Assembly: GCA_963543925.1 (NCBI GenBank)
Contig: CAUUCP010000006.1
Coordinates: forward strand, 1 to 64,000
DNA: 64,000 bases
Reading direction: 5' to 3'
From: Bacteroides_D sp963543925
GTDB lineage: Bacteria; Bacteroidota; Bacteroidia; Bacteroidales; CAJPTX01
The notes beneath the pieces were generated by a model that worked only from the letters and a program-made list of their open reading frames with translations, had not been told where the DNA came from and searched no databases. The stretch's first letter is position 1, and every line of letters starts with the position of its first letter. Positions 36,601 to 45,278 of the stretch are shown piece by piece. The position numbers and the translations under genes were made by a program.

Positions 36601-36917
36601 TAGCGCCAGAAGTCAAGGAAGAAATCCTTGGTACTGCCGAAGTCAAGGAGATTTTTCACATCTCCAAAGTGGGTACGATTGCTGGATGTATGGTGCGCGA
36701 GGGTAAGATCCTTCGTGGTAGCAAGGTGCGTGTGATTCGCGATGGGATTGTCGTTTATTCGAGCGAGCTCTTAACTCTCAAACACTACAAGGACGAGGCG
36801 AAGGAAGTCACTCTCGGACAGGAGTGTGGGATGAGTGTCAAAAATTACAATGATATCAAGGTCGGGGATCTCATCGAGGCATATCGAGAAACGGAAGTAA
36901 AACGCTCGTTGGCTTAA
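33693..36917 (+). CDS. infB: Translation initiation factor IF-2
   Basis: IF-2 is the GTPase that brings initiator tRNA to the 30S subunit. 1074 residues: a short N-terminal helical domain (LSSLMRDFGVGRATLVDIL), a disordered Lys/Glu/Pro-rich stretch of about 350 residues, a second helical module near 490-560, and the G domain starting VPIFTVFGHVDHGKTSLCNY. DTPGHEAF and INKID follow, then the domains II-IV. The long charged N-terminal region varies freely among relatives. Confidence 0.95.
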   Translation: MTEKKKSLRLSSLMRDFGVGRATLVDILEKNGFHVEDSPSAKIDEAAYEVIVKELGIPNKKKGAEVDKGTPAPRTSKTTTAKTVKKSSATAQTAEQPSAESVIETKIPKIAVTVTGKVDLDNAATAEEQTNLPEVEGKQQELSVKKKVEESVAEAQKPEKLETKTTVKKSLHISETQDAQALEEKEALPSKVEKEEKKEKAPDVPTAKVSQQEGKVSDGQGVEKIETSEQKKGEVAATKQEAEALPAEVATSKEQEPELIETKIPHVQQPKVLGTVVLTEQTSRNGKRKQYEAKVEMPPATPVAVTTEEEKKETPAVAETATPANPSTETTEVFRTNVAKLAGTTVVGKIDLASFEEKTRRKPEASATPGGAMQKRRRRKKIGSGDEPYASSSTPSQQGGGGHTSQQNTKNNQPQQRDNDRRNKKKVAKKPEPQQEITRDVIEERYKETRARITARENARSKVAKLRKEKRSLLEVRREEENLRNEEARKTLQVSEFVSVNELAGMMEVPVTEVIDACMSLDLMVSINQRLDGEALVLVADEFGFKVEFVGPTLEEELSAEEDDPADLVPRVPIFTVFGHVDHGKTSLCNYITKRAKQEEGGITQSITADIVTLPGGERMVLVDTPGHEAFTAMRSRGAKIADVAIIVISAVEGVQPQTVEVMNHAASNGVHMVFAINKIDMPEANPRRVMDELANMNYLVEEYGGKYQCQEISARQGTNVDKLLEKVLLEASLMELKANPKRHADAVVLEVTQKLGLGACVNVIVRNGTLHKGDRIVAGQYYGRVRSLHLPTDSDNSRGILEAEPSIPVMVIGLNGKPQAGDHLLVVDTDKQARDMATKIGRIRRLQKMNSEKPITLDELGRRIALGDFKELKLIIKADVDGSVEALADALLKLSTPEINVNVIYKGVGQITETDVSLAKSSDAVIVGFQVRPNMEAKRAASDNGIDIHLYSVIYDAIEEVQQAMEGMLAPEVKEEILGTAEVKEIFHISKVGTIAGCMVREGKILRGSKVRVIRDGIVVYSSELLTLKHYKDEAKEVTLGQECGMSVKNYNDIKVGDLIEAYRETEVKRSLA

Positions 36918-37002
36918 TTTTGAACCGCTATTGTAGAGGGATCGCGACGTATAGAGGGGGACAAATCAAAAAGCCCTAGGACGAGGAAATAGAGTACGAA
37001 AT

Positions 37003-38379
37003 ATGGATAGTGTAGCCTTGCATGCCCTCTCTCCACTAGATGGGCGTTATGAGTCTAAAACGAGTGCGCTGCGGGAGTATTTCTCCGAGTACGCCTTGAT
37101 CCGCTATCGGCTAATTGTGGAAGTCGAATATTTCATAGCGCTTTGTGAATTGCCACTGCCTGAGCTGCAGGATTTTCCAAGTTCGGCTTTTGATGACTTA
37201 CGAGCCTTATACCAAGATTTTGATGATAAGCAAGCGCTCTTAATCAAAGCGATCGAGACACAGACCAACCACGATGTGAAGTCCGTTGAGTATTACCTGC
37301 GGGATAAGTTTGCCGAGCAAGGATGGGAACGTTTTGCCGAGTTTATACATTTTGGTCTCACGAGTCAAGATATCAACAATACGGCTTTCCCATGTATGCT
37401 CAAGGAGGCTATCCAGCAGGTCTATTATCCTCAGTTGACAGAGTTCTTGCAACGTCTAGAGACCTTGGTTGAGACCTGGAGTAATGTCCCCATGTTGGCG
37501 CGTACACATGGACAACCAGCCTCGCCGACGGTGCTCGGAAAGGAAATGGGGGTCTTTGCATCACGCCTCAAGGTACAGCTCCAACAGCTCCGTGGGATTC
37601 CTGCCTCTGCAAAGTTTGGAGGTGCTACAGGGAATTTCAATGCGCACCATGCTGCCTATCCCGAGATCGATTGGGAGGATTTCGCAGAGCGTTTCGTCAA
37701 CGAACGTCTCGGTCTTTCGAGATCCGAGGTCACCACGCAGATAGACAATTATGACAATCTCGCTGCGATATTTGATGCCTTGCGACGCATCAATACCATC
37801 CTTATTGATTTTGCGCGAGATATGTGGATGTATATCTCGATGGATTATTTCCGACAGACAATTGTGGCTAACGAAGTCGGTTCCTCGGCAATGCCTCATA
37901 AGGTCAATCCTATTGATTTTGAGAATGCTGAGGGAAATCTCGGGGTGGCGAATGCCGTTTTTGAACATCTGGCTTCAAAGCTCCCTGTCAGTCGACTCCA
38001 GCGAGATTTGACCGATAGTACTGTGATTCGCAATATCGGTGTCCCTCTGGGACATACATTGATAGCGCTCTTGTCGCTTAAAAAGGGATTGGGACGTATC
38101 TCGTTGCACAGAGAGGTGATCGATCGTGATCTTGAAATGCATTGGGAGGTCGTAGCAGAGGGCTTGCAAGTTATTCTGCGCAGGGCGGGAGTCCCAGATG
38201 CTTACGAGCTTTTGAAGAATCTCTCGCGTCGTGAAGTACGACCCAATCGGGAAACGATTGCGGCATTTATTGATACGCTGGAGGTGTCGCAGAAAGTGAA
38301 AGACGAGTTGCGAGCCCTGACTCCATTTACCTATACGGGCATCTTGCCGCGTTCGCTCTCTTCGGATCTTGAACATTAA
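37003..38379 (+). CDS. purB: Adenylosuccinate lyase
   Basis: PurB acts twice in purine synthesis, splitting SAICAR and adenylosuccinate with release of fumarate. 458 residues of the long (E. coli-like) form: LSPLDGRYESKTSALREYFSEY at the start (in part), TNHDVKSVEYYL, and the signature GSSAMPHKVNPIDFENAEGN (20 residues) near 300, which holds the catalytic serine loop. The stop overlaps the next ATG (TAATG). Confidence 0.95.
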   Translation: MDSVALHALSPLDGRYESKTSALREYFSEYALIRYRLIVEVEYFIALCELPLPELQDFPSSAFDDLRALYQDFDDKQALLIKAIETQTNHDVKSVEYYLRDKFAEQGWERFAEFIHFGLTSQDINNTAFPCMLKEAIQQVYYPQLTEFLQRLETLVETWSNVPMLARTHGQPASPTVLGKEMGVFASRLKVQLQQLRGIPASAKFGGATGNFNAHHAAYPEIDWEDFAERFVNERLGLSRSEVTTQIDNYDNLAAIFDALRRINTILIDFARDMWMYISMDYFRQTIVANEVGSSAMPHKVNPIDFENAEGNLGVANAVFEHLASKLPVSRLQRDLTDSTVIRNIGVPLGHTLIALLSLKKGLGRISLHREVIDRDLEMHWEVVAEGLQVILRRAGVPDAYELLKNLSRREVRPNRETIAAFIDTLEVSQKVKDELRALTPFTYTGILPRSLSSDLEH

Positions 38380-40199
38380 TGAAGGATATTAAGCGTCTCC
38401 TCCGATATGTCCTGCCATACAAATGGCGGGCGATTGCCAATATCGTTTGCAATCTCCTCGGGGCGTTTTTCTCCCTATTCTCTCTCTCCTTGATGATCCC
38501 CTTTCTGGGGGTTCTCTTTGGAACGTTGCCGCTCGTAGATCAGTGTCCTGAGTTTCAGTTTGATTTGGATGCTGTTACGGGGATTATCTACTATAACATT
38601 AGTGAGATTATTCGAGAGAGTGGTCGAGGTTGGGCATTATTTGTGGTAATTGCCTTTGTGTCGTTCAACGCCTTGTTGAAGAATCTATTCAACTATCTCG
38701 CTTCGTGGAATTTAGCGCCGATCCGGTTGGGGATTGTCCGAGATATTCGAAACGAGCTTTTTCATAAAATATTGAATCTCCCATTGGGGTATTACTCAGA
38801 AGAACGTAAGGGGGATATCATGAGTCGGATGTCTAACGACGTGGGAGAGATCGAATACTCCATTATGCGTTCGATGGATATGCTCTTTAAGCAGCCGATT
38901 ATTATCCTTGTGCACATTATCGGTTTGCTTATCGTGAGTGTGAAGCTGACGCTCTTTGTTTTCATACTGCTTCCCATTTCAGGCTTTATTATCGGACGTA
39001 TTGGTAAAAACTTAAAGCAAAGCTCCTCCTTGACACAGCAAAGTCTGGGGATGTTGTTTACTATTATTGAAGAAACTCTAGGAGGGTTGCGGATTGTAAA
39101 GGCCTTTAATGCAGAAAAACGTACCTACGAGCGATTTAAGAAGGAGAATAACTATTATACCCGTCTGGCATTGTTTATCAATCGTAGACAAGACCTTGCG
39201 AGCCCCCTGAGTGAGTTCTTGGGAACGGCGGTTATGGGGGGCGTTTTGTGGTATGGCGGTAGTTTAGTCTTTGCGCCCGAGGAAGGTGGATTAAGCCCTG
39301 AGGCTTTGATCGGTTACATGGGGCTTTTTTATATGATTTTGAACCCTGCCAAATCCTTCTCATCTGCGTATTTTAGCCTTCTGAAAGGATTTGCTTCTGC
39401 CGAGCGAATAGATTCTGTGCTATTGGCACAAAACCCAATCAAGTCGCCAGAAAAGCCTCTTCCTGCTCCGATTTTCTCGCAAGAGATAGAGTATCGCGAT
39501 GTCCATTTCTCCTACGATCAGCGGGAGATTCTGCATGGCGTCTCGCTGAAAATAAAGCGTGGGATGACGGTCGCACTCGTCGGACAATCAGGGGCGGGAA
39601 AGACGACCTTCGTAGACTTATTACCCCGTTTTTACGATGTTACGGGGGGAGCAATTTTCTTGGATGGAGCTGATATTCGAGAGTACAATGTCGAGGATTT
39701 ACGAGCCCTGATGGGGAATGTTAATCAAGAGCCTATCTTGTTCAATGATACGTTTTACAACAATATCACCTTTGGCGTAGAACATGCCACGATGGAGGAG
39801 GTGCAGCATGCCGCAAAAATTGCCAATGCGCATGATTTCATCATGGAAACCGAACAAGGTTATGATACGAGAATCGGAGATCGGGGAGGGCGTCTCTCGG
39901 GGGGACAACGACAACGCTTGAGTATTGCGCGTGCGATTCTTAAAAATCCGCCGATTATGATCTTGGATGAGGCAACCTCATCGCTAGATACTGCCTCGGA
40001 ACGCTTGGTACAAGAGGCGTTGGAGCATCTTATGGAAAATAGAACCTCTATTGTGATTGCGCATCGATTATCTACTATAAAGCGTGCAGATCTTATCTGT
40101 GTGATGGAAGAGGGACGTATTATCGAGATGGGGAAACATCAAGAACTCTTGGAGCGTGGAGAGGCTTATGCGCGTCTCTATAATATGCAGATCTGGTAG
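38379..40199 (+). CDS. ABC exporter, MsbA/lipid type
   Basis: A 606-residue half-transporter with six membrane helices in the first 330 residues and the ATPase at the end: GQSGAGKTTF (Walker A), LSGGQRQRLSIARAI (signature), and PIMILDEATSSLD (Walker B). The form is that of MsbA-like exporters common in Bacteroidota, which flip lipid A or other lipids across the inner membrane. The substrate cannot be assigned from sequence. The start codon overlaps the purB stop. It ends 46 bp before the -7 element of the signalling operon. Confidence 0.88.
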   Translation: MKDIKRLLRYVLPYKWRAIANIVCNLLGAFFSLFSLSLMIPFLGVLFGTLPLVDQCPEFQFDLDAVTGIIYYNISEIIRESGRGWALFVVIAFVSFNALLKNLFNYLASWNLAPIRLGIVRDIRNELFHKILNLPLGYYSEERKGDIMSRMSNDVGEIEYSIMRSMDMLFKQPIIILVHIIGLLIVSVKLTLFVFILLPISGFIIGRIGKNLKQSSSLTQQSLGMLFTIIEETLGGLRIVKAFNAEKRTYERFKKENNYYTRLALFINRRQDLASPLSEFLGTAVMGGVLWYGGSLVFAPEEGGLSPEALIGYMGLFYMILNPAKSFSSAYFSLLKGFASAERIDSVLLAQNPIKSPEKPLPAPIFSQEIEYRDVHFSYDQREILHGVSLKIKRGMTVALVGQSGAGKTTFVDLLPRFYDVTGGAIFLDGADIREYNVEDLRALMGNVNQEPILFNDTFYNNITFGVEHATMEEVQHAAKIANAHDFIMETEQGYDTRIGDRGGRLSGGQRQRLSIARAILKNPPIMILDEATSSLDTASERLVQEALEHLMENRTSIVIAHRLSTIKRADLICVMEEGRIIEMGKHQELLERGEAYARLYNMQIW

Positions 40200-40244
40200 C
40201 CGCAGGTCTAAGAGTCAAGACTCTGCCAGCTGGTAATATTTTCT

Positions 40245-40252
40245 TAACTTTG
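40245..40252 (+). promoter_or_regulatory. Bacteroidota-type -7 element for the signalling operon
   Basis: TAACTTTG lies 34 bp before the TTG start of the first operon gene. The next ten genes follow with gaps below 82 bp, so it may drive all eleven. No good -33 element is visible. Confidence 0.55.
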
Positions 40253-40285
40253 TTTCCGTAGATTCTAGAGAGGTAGGACAAAATA

Positions 40286-41134
40286 TTGTTGGTGGTGGAA
40301 AATCCGGATGATTTGTCGCGCTTTGTGACGGCTCTTCGTGCCCATACGACGTATGATCTGAGTGATTACTCGGATCGTTCGTTGCTACGCCGACTTTATA
40401 AAGTGCTCGAAGATGAGCGACTAACGCTAGATGAGCTTCTGGCACGTATCGCACAGGATGCAGCATACGGAGAGCATATTGTACAGGCGATCACGGTCAA
40501 CACCAGTGAGCTCTTTCGAGATCCCTCTGTATGGCTCTTGTTACGTTCTCGTATTTATCCGAGATTTAAGGCTCAAAACTATCTGAATATCTGGCATGCG
40601 GGTTGCTCTATGGGGCAGGAGGTTTATTCCAATCTGATGTTGCTCACCGAGCTCGGTCTTTATGAAAAGGCGAGGGTTTATGCCAGTGACATCAATATGA
40701 GGATTCTTGAGGCTGCACAGCTCGGGGAATATCGTTATCGGTTCAATCTGTCCTATCTTGACAATTTCGATCTGGTGATTAACACCAATCCCTTGAACTA
40801 CGAAGAAAAGCTCTCTGTGCCCTATTCCAAGTATTTTGAAATTGACGAGGTTAAGGATTTGATTCGGATCAATGAATCGCTGAGAAAAAAGCCTACATTC
40901 CGTGTCAATGATTTGGTTAAGGGGGTGAATCCCTTCTTTGTGCGTTACGATGTGATCTTTTGCCGTAACGTCTTGATTTATTTCAACGCAGCCTTGCAGA
41001 ATAAGCTCTTCGAGGTCTTCTATCGGAATCTCTATCCCGGAGGAATCCTTGTGCTAGGTGCTCATGAATCTATATTGGGCTCGTGGGCGGATCGTTTTGA
41101 GAGGATTTCGCAGGTCTATGTGCGTAAGGATTAA
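40286..41134 (+). CDS. cheR: CheR-family protein methyltransferase (first copy)
   Basis: A 282-residue SAM-dependent methyltransferase of the CheR type, which methylates glutamates on chemoreceptors. HAGCSMGQEVYS near residue 109 is the SAM-binding motif, ASDINMRIL near 133 binds the SAM ribose, and DVIFCRNVLIYF near 228 is the CheR signature. The N-terminal helical part (SDRSLLRRLYKVLED) is the substrate-recognition domain. There is no ATG near the start; TTG 40286 follows AGGTAGGA at a good distance and a stop at 40274. No classical chemoreceptor is in the window, so its target may be a GAF/coiled-coil protein of the operon. Confidence 0.85.
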   Translation: MLVVENPDDLSRFVTALRAHTTYDLSDYSDRSLLRRLYKVLEDERLTLDELLARIAQDAAYGEHIVQAITVNTSELFRDPSVWLLLRSRIYPRFKAQNYLNIWHAGCSMGQEVYSNLMLLTELGLYEKARVYASDINMRILEAAQLGEYRYRFNLSYLDNFDLVINTNPLNYEEKLSVPYSKYFEIDEVKDLIRINESLRKKPTFRVNDLVKGVNPFFVRYDVIFCRNVLIYFNAALQNKLFEVFYRNLYPGGILVLGAHESILGSWADRFERISQVYVRKD

Positions 41135-41138
41135 CGAA

Positions 41139-43070
41139 ATGAAAGAGTTCTTTTTACGTATTGTCAAGGCGTTGTATGGGCGTTGGAGAGAGGTCAGATC
41201 GCGTGTCCTGACCATGGGGAGTCTCATTGTCTTCCTCGGCGTGTGTTTTTTTATCTTCGGACGTCTGGTACATATGGAGTCTTACAAACAGTTGTCGCGA
41301 ACGTTGGAGAGCTTTTCCCAGAAGTTCGCACAGACGCTTGAAATGCTAGATCTGGATGTGAAGCGGCTTGACTCTGCAAAGTATGAGGAACTCAGAATTT
41401 TGTTCCGAGACCCCATGTTTGGCAATACGGGCTATCCGTTTGTCTTACAGACGACGGGACAAATCAATTTCCATTTCTTCCGAGACGGGGACAGGCTTTC
41501 TAGAGAGGTCCTCGACCAGATGGCTTCTACACCAGGACGTCGCGGAAGAATCCGAATTAACTTCGGAACAACAGAAGAAATGGAGAGAGAAATTGTCTTC
41601 TGTTTTAGTCGCGATTTGGATTGCTTTCTCGCTATTGAGGTCTCGGACAAGGTCTTTGAGGCTACTTTGAATGGGCTTCGCATTTATAGCTGGTTACTCT
41701 TCTTGGCTGGATGTTTACTGGTCTGGTTCTTCTTTAATTATAATACGAGGAAGTCTGTGGCCTTTTATACGATCTTGCAGAAAAACTTGTCAGATTTGGC
41801 TGTCGGGATCTTGCCTCCTCCTTTCCCTACGGAGAAGGAAGAACGTCCTGAAATGGAGCTAATCGCGAAGAAGTTTAATCAAGTTATTGGAAATCTGGAG
41901 ACAACAACTTCTTTTGTACAACGCATGGCTGATAACGATTTGACATCGGAGTATCAACCCTTAGGTCTGAGAGATGAGTTGGGGAACACGCTTCTTGCAT
42001 TGCGAGAGAATCTGCAAAAACAAGAGAGTGAAGCCGCACACATTAAAGAAGAAGAGCGTATACGAAGCTGGAGTAATGAGGGATTGGCTGAGTTCGCAAA
42101 ACTCTTGAGAGAGAATAGTAATGACATCTCGCAGTTGGCAGACATCGTATTGCAACGAATTGTCAATTATCTCGATGCTACGCAGGGGGGACTCTTTATC
42201 GCAGAAATGCATGATAATGAGACTGTATTGCGTTTAGCCGCGGCCTTCGCTTACAATCGAAAGAAATATTTGGAGCAGGAACTACGTCTGGGCGAGGGCT
42301 TGGTGGGAACATGTGCTATCGAGCGTGAGATTGTACATATTGATGTCTTACCTCCCGAGTATTGTGACATCACGTCTGGGATTGGAAATGTGCCGCCAAA
42401 GGAATTGTTGATTGTGCCATTGAAAACCGATGATGCGCTACTGGGGGTATTGGAATTGGCTTCCTTAAAGGGCTTTGCGCCGTACATGGTCAATTTCGCA
42501 CAGCGCCTCTCTGTGAGTATCGCGCAAACATTACAACAGGTACAGAGTACGCAGCGCACGGAAGAGCTTTTGCGACAGTCACAAGAACAGCGGGAGGCGA
42601 TGCGTTCGCAGGAAGAGGAAATGCGTCAGAATCTCGAGGAAATGCAAGCGACCCAAGAGGAGATGACGCGTAGAACGCAAGAATTTGAAGTCTTGCAGCA
42701 CGTGATCGACACATCACTCTTTTATGCAGAATTCTCAGAAAGTGGTAACTATTTACACGGCAATCCGCGTCTAGAGGATTATCTTCATCAGTTGGGATTT
42801 GCAGACTTCGCAACTCTTGATTTCTTCAAATTAATTCACGTGATCCAGAGTCAAGAAGGGCATTCCGAATCATTGGAGACGCTATGGAAGCAGATCGTAG
42901 GCGGGAGTGTGCGGACGCGCCTGCTCGCGATGAATGTCGCACAATCAGAGCTCCTCTATTGTTCTTTCTCCGTATTGTCTCCCGATGGAGTGAATCGAGT
43001 TTATATGATAGCGCAGAATATCTCGTCCGTCGTGATGGATTCCATGTTAGCATACAACCAGAATTCGTAA
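41139..43070 (+). CDS. Membrane sensor: Cache-HAMP-GAF-coiled coil-PAS
   Basis: A 643-residue protein with membrane helices near residues 25-45 and 182-203 and an extracytoplasmic region of about 135 residues between them, probably a single Cache domain (YPFVLQTTGQINFHFF). A HAMP-like linker (NTRKSVAF onward), a GAF domain at about 325-475, and a Glu/Gln-rich coiled coil near 480-540 (QNLEEMQATQEEMTRR) follow. A PAS-like end finishes the protein. No kinase or other output domain is present. ATG 41139 follows the cheR stop by 4 bp. It closely resembles the protein at 1532-3838 from HAMP onward. Confidence 0.8.
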   Translation: MKEFFLRIVKALYGRWREVRSRVLTMGSLIVFLGVCFFIFGRLVHMESYKQLSRTLESFSQKFAQTLEMLDLDVKRLDSAKYEELRILFRDPMFGNTGYPFVLQTTGQINFHFFRDGDRLSREVLDQMASTPGRRGRIRINFGTTEEMEREIVFCFSRDLDCFLAIEVSDKVFEATLNGLRIYSWLLFLAGCLLVWFFFNYNTRKSVAFYTILQKNLSDLAVGILPPPFPTEKEERPEMELIAKKFNQVIGNLETTTSFVQRMADNDLTSEYQPLGLRDELGNTLLALRENLQKQESEAAHIKEEERIRSWSNEGLAEFAKLLRENSNDISQLADIVLQRIVNYLDATQGGLFIAEMHDNETVLRLAAAFAYNRKKYLEQELRLGEGLVGTCAIEREIVHIDVLPPEYCDITSGIGNVPPKELLIVPLKTDDALLGVLELASLKGFAPYMVNFAQRLSVSIAQTLQQVQSTQRTEELLRQSQEQREAMRSQEEEMRQNLEEMQATQEEMTRRTQEFEVLQHVIDTSLFYAEFSESGNYLHGNPRLEDYLHQLGFADFATLDFFKLIHVIQSQEGHSESLETLWKQIVGGSVRTRLLAMNVAQSELLYCSFSVLSPDGVNRVYMIAQNISSVVMDSMLAYNQNS

Positions 43071-43071
43071 A

Positions 43072-43911
43072 ATGTACGTTCCAGAATTTCAGGATCTAGG
43101 GATCAAGGAGACGCGAATGGTTGTTGCAGCGATTCGTGCAGGGCACAATGACGATTTTACGGATTTCAATCTCGGAATCTTGAGTCGCCGTTTTGCAATG
43201 GTGATGAATAGACTTGGAGTGCGTCAGGTTGATGGGTTATGCAATGTGCTCGCTTCGGGCGATGATGTGTTTTATAACCGTTTCTTAGCAGAGTTGATCC
43301 CTCCAACGACCGAGCTCTTTCGTGATCCCTCCTTCTGGAAATTCCTGAAAGAGGAGGTGCTTCCCTTATTGTTGCGTCAATTTGGGGAGTTACGTGTGCT
43401 ACAAGCTGCTTGTGGATCGGGCGAAGAGCTCTATTCGTTGTTGATACTTTTACATCTCCTCAAAATTCGAGAACAGGTAGAGGTCACATGTACGTATTGC
43501 TGTGAGCAAAATCTGTCGCAGATTCGCGGGGGGGGGATGCCAGTTAGGAGACGAGAGCTTGACGAGAATAATTTCCATGTGATCGAGGCGCAGGGGGAGT
43601 ATGAACAATTTGTTTCCGCAGAGAATGAGTCTCCTGTATTTCGTCAAGAATTTTTAGAGGAGGTTCGTTTTTTCAGACAGACACCAGAGTTTAACTTGCA
43701 GAAAGAGGGGACGTTTCATCTTATCTTGTGTCGAAATCAGTTCCTCTATTTTAATCCTCAACTCGGGATTCGAAATATGGAAGTGTTGTTCCGATCACTT
43801 GTCGTAGGGGGCGTTTTAGCGCTGGGAACAAAAGAGCACTTGGAAAGTTATCAGAATGGTAGTACATTTACAGTACTAAACGGGGACGAGAGTCTTTATA
43901 GAAGGAAGTAG
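43072..43911 (+). CDS. CheR-like protein, second and divergent copy
   Basis: A 279-residue CheR homologue. Substrate-domain residues (RRFAMVMNRLGV, TTELFRDPSFWKFL) and QAACGSGEELYSLL, the SAM motif, are present. In place of the usual S/T-D-x-D that binds the SAM ribose it reads YCCEQN, and the signature LCRNQFLYF ends with Q where V is normal. It may have weak or altered activity, or act as a regulator of the first copy. A run of nine G (43528-43536) lies inside the frame. It is 2 bp past the sensor gene. Confidence 0.75.
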   Translation: MYVPEFQDLGIKETRMVVAAIRAGHNDDFTDFNLGILSRRFAMVMNRLGVRQVDGLCNVLASGDDVFYNRFLAELIPPTTELFRDPSFWKFLKEEVLPLLLRQFGELRVLQAACGSGEELYSLLILLHLLKIREQVEVTCTYCCEQNLSQIRGGGMPVRRRELDENNFHVIEAQGEYEQFVSAENESPVFRQEFLEEVRFFRQTPEFNLQKEGTFHLILCRNQFLYFNPQLGIRNMEVLFRSLVVGGVLALGTKEHLESYQNGSTFTVLNGDESLYRRK

Positions 43912-43913
43912 TA

Positions 43914-44483
43914 GTGGCAACTCGTTACAAAGTGGTGGTTATTGGCGGTTCGGCTGGTAGTTTTCAGGTGGTGGTACGCATCTTGCAATCGCTGCCCAGC
44001 ACTTTTTCATTGCCAATTATCTTGTGTCTGCACCGTCTCAAGCACGTCCGGTCTGGTTTTGAGGAGGCTCTCTCTTTGCGATCTGCAATCCCCGTGATGG
44101 AGCCATTTGACAAGGAAAATATCCGGGCGAGAGTGGCTTATTTGGCTCCCTCCAACTATCATTTATTTGTCGAATTGGGAAATCGCTTCTGTCTCTCCAC
44201 AGAGGAGGTCGTAAATCATTCACGTCCGTCAATTGATTTAACCTTTTTCTCCGTGGCGCGTGTATATAGAGAACATGCACTCGGTATCATCCTCTCGGGA
44301 GCGAATCGAGATGGCGCCATGGGGTTGGCGCGCTTAAAAAAGATGGGCGGTACAGCGCTTGTTCAGAATCCGCTCGAATGTGAGGTGAGGACTATGACCG
44401 AAGCCTCTTTACAATTGACGCCAGTCGATGGAGTACTCTCTACCGATGGGATTATTCAGTACCTGAAAGATTTGTGTGTGTAA
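43914..44483 (+). CDS. cheB: CheB methylesterase domain, stand-alone
   Basis: A 189-residue protein that is only the catalytic domain of CheB, which removes methyl esters from (and deamidates) receptor glutamates and glutamines. The triad is readable: S13 in IGGSAGS, H40 in LCLHR, and D133 in LSGANRDGA. The receiver domain that normally controls CheB by phosphorylation is absent, so control must be of another kind. GTG 43914 is the start, 2 bp after the previous stop. Confidence 0.88.
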   Translation: MATRYKVVVIGGSAGSFQVVVRILQSLPSTFSLPIILCLHRLKHVRSGFEEALSLRSAIPVMEPFDKENIRARVAYLAPSNYHLFVELGNRFCLSTEEVVNHSRPSIDLTFFSVARVYREHALGIILSGANRDGAMGLARLKKMGGTALVQNPLECEVRTMTEASLQLTPVDGVLSTDGIIQYLKDLCV

Positions 44484-44486
44484 GTC

Positions 44487-45278
44487 ATGGGAAAGAGTGA
44501 AGTGAAGCGACTGCGTAGTTTGCGCCAATATCTGCTGATTAGCCTTTCTTTTCTCTTTAGTGGGGGGGTAATCTTGTTGTCTTTTAGACCAGAAGAGGGG
44601 TTGGCGATGCGCTATTGGGCTGTGGTGCTCTTGAGTATTGCGTTGGTGGCGGTCTTGGTATATCAGATTCGAGTGATTCAGGGGGAGATTGAACGACGTG
44701 AGGAGGGGGAGGCTATTATCCAAAGCTTGTTGGGAGAAAAAGAGGAGTTGGAATATCAGTTACAACAATTGCAAGACGCGCAGACTCAGAGTGTACAGGA
44801 TACCAGAGATCGAGATCAGCAACTCTCTGATCTTGTCAATGCTGTGAGCGGAGAATCGCGTGATTCTTTCCTTGATTCTTATTTCCGGCAGGTGGGCTAT
44901 CATTGGGGGTTGATGCAAGGGCTCTTGTTCGAGGTGCAAGAGGATGAGGTGTATCGAGTAACGGCGCGTTATGCTTATTTTAGTTCTGCGGCAGATTTGG
45001 AGTTCCGAGTCGGAGAAACTCTTTTGGGGCAGGTGGTAAAAGACAAACAACCACTTTTCTTAGAAAACGTTGAGAGTGAGACTATTATCGTGGCCTCTGG
45101 AACAGGAAGTTCCAAACCATGTAGCTTGTATATGATCCCCGTTATGGCTGGTGGAGATGGAAAGTCTGCATTAGGGATCTTTGAATTGGCTTTTGTGAAA
45201 GAGTTGGACTTGGGCGCTCGGGATATGTTGTTGCGTTTTACCGATCGCATTGTCCAAGAGATTGAAAAGAGGTTCTAA
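44487..45278 (+). CDS. Membrane-anchored GAF-domain protein
   Basis: A 263-residue protein with two membrane helices near residues 13-30 and 36-58, a coiled coil at about 65-110 (EKEELEYQLQQLQDAQTQSV), and a GAF domain over the rest (about 125-260; VGETLLGQVVKDKQPLFLEN). No output domain. It may pair with the GAF domains of the neighbouring proteins. Its stop overlaps the next ATG (TAATG). Confidence 0.75.
   Translation: MGKSEVKRLRSLRQYLLISLSFLFSGGVILLSFRPEEGLAMRYWAVVLLSIALVAVLVYQIRVIQGEIERREEGEAIIQSLLGEKEELEYQLQQLQDAQTQSVQDTRDRDQQLSDLVNAVSGESRDSFLDSYFRQVGYHWGLMQGLLFEVQEDEVYRVTARYAYFSSAADLEFRVGETLLGQVVKDKQPLFLENVESETIIVASGTGSSKPCSLYMIPVMAGGDGKSALGIFELAFVKELDLGARDMLLRFTDRIVQEIEKRF

Noticed and set aside
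40286..44483. A complete chemotaxis system
   Set aside because: CheA, CheW, CheY and a chemoreceptor signalling domain are all absent from the window, and CheB lacks its receiver. The CheR/CheB genes are therefore described as part of a different pathway.
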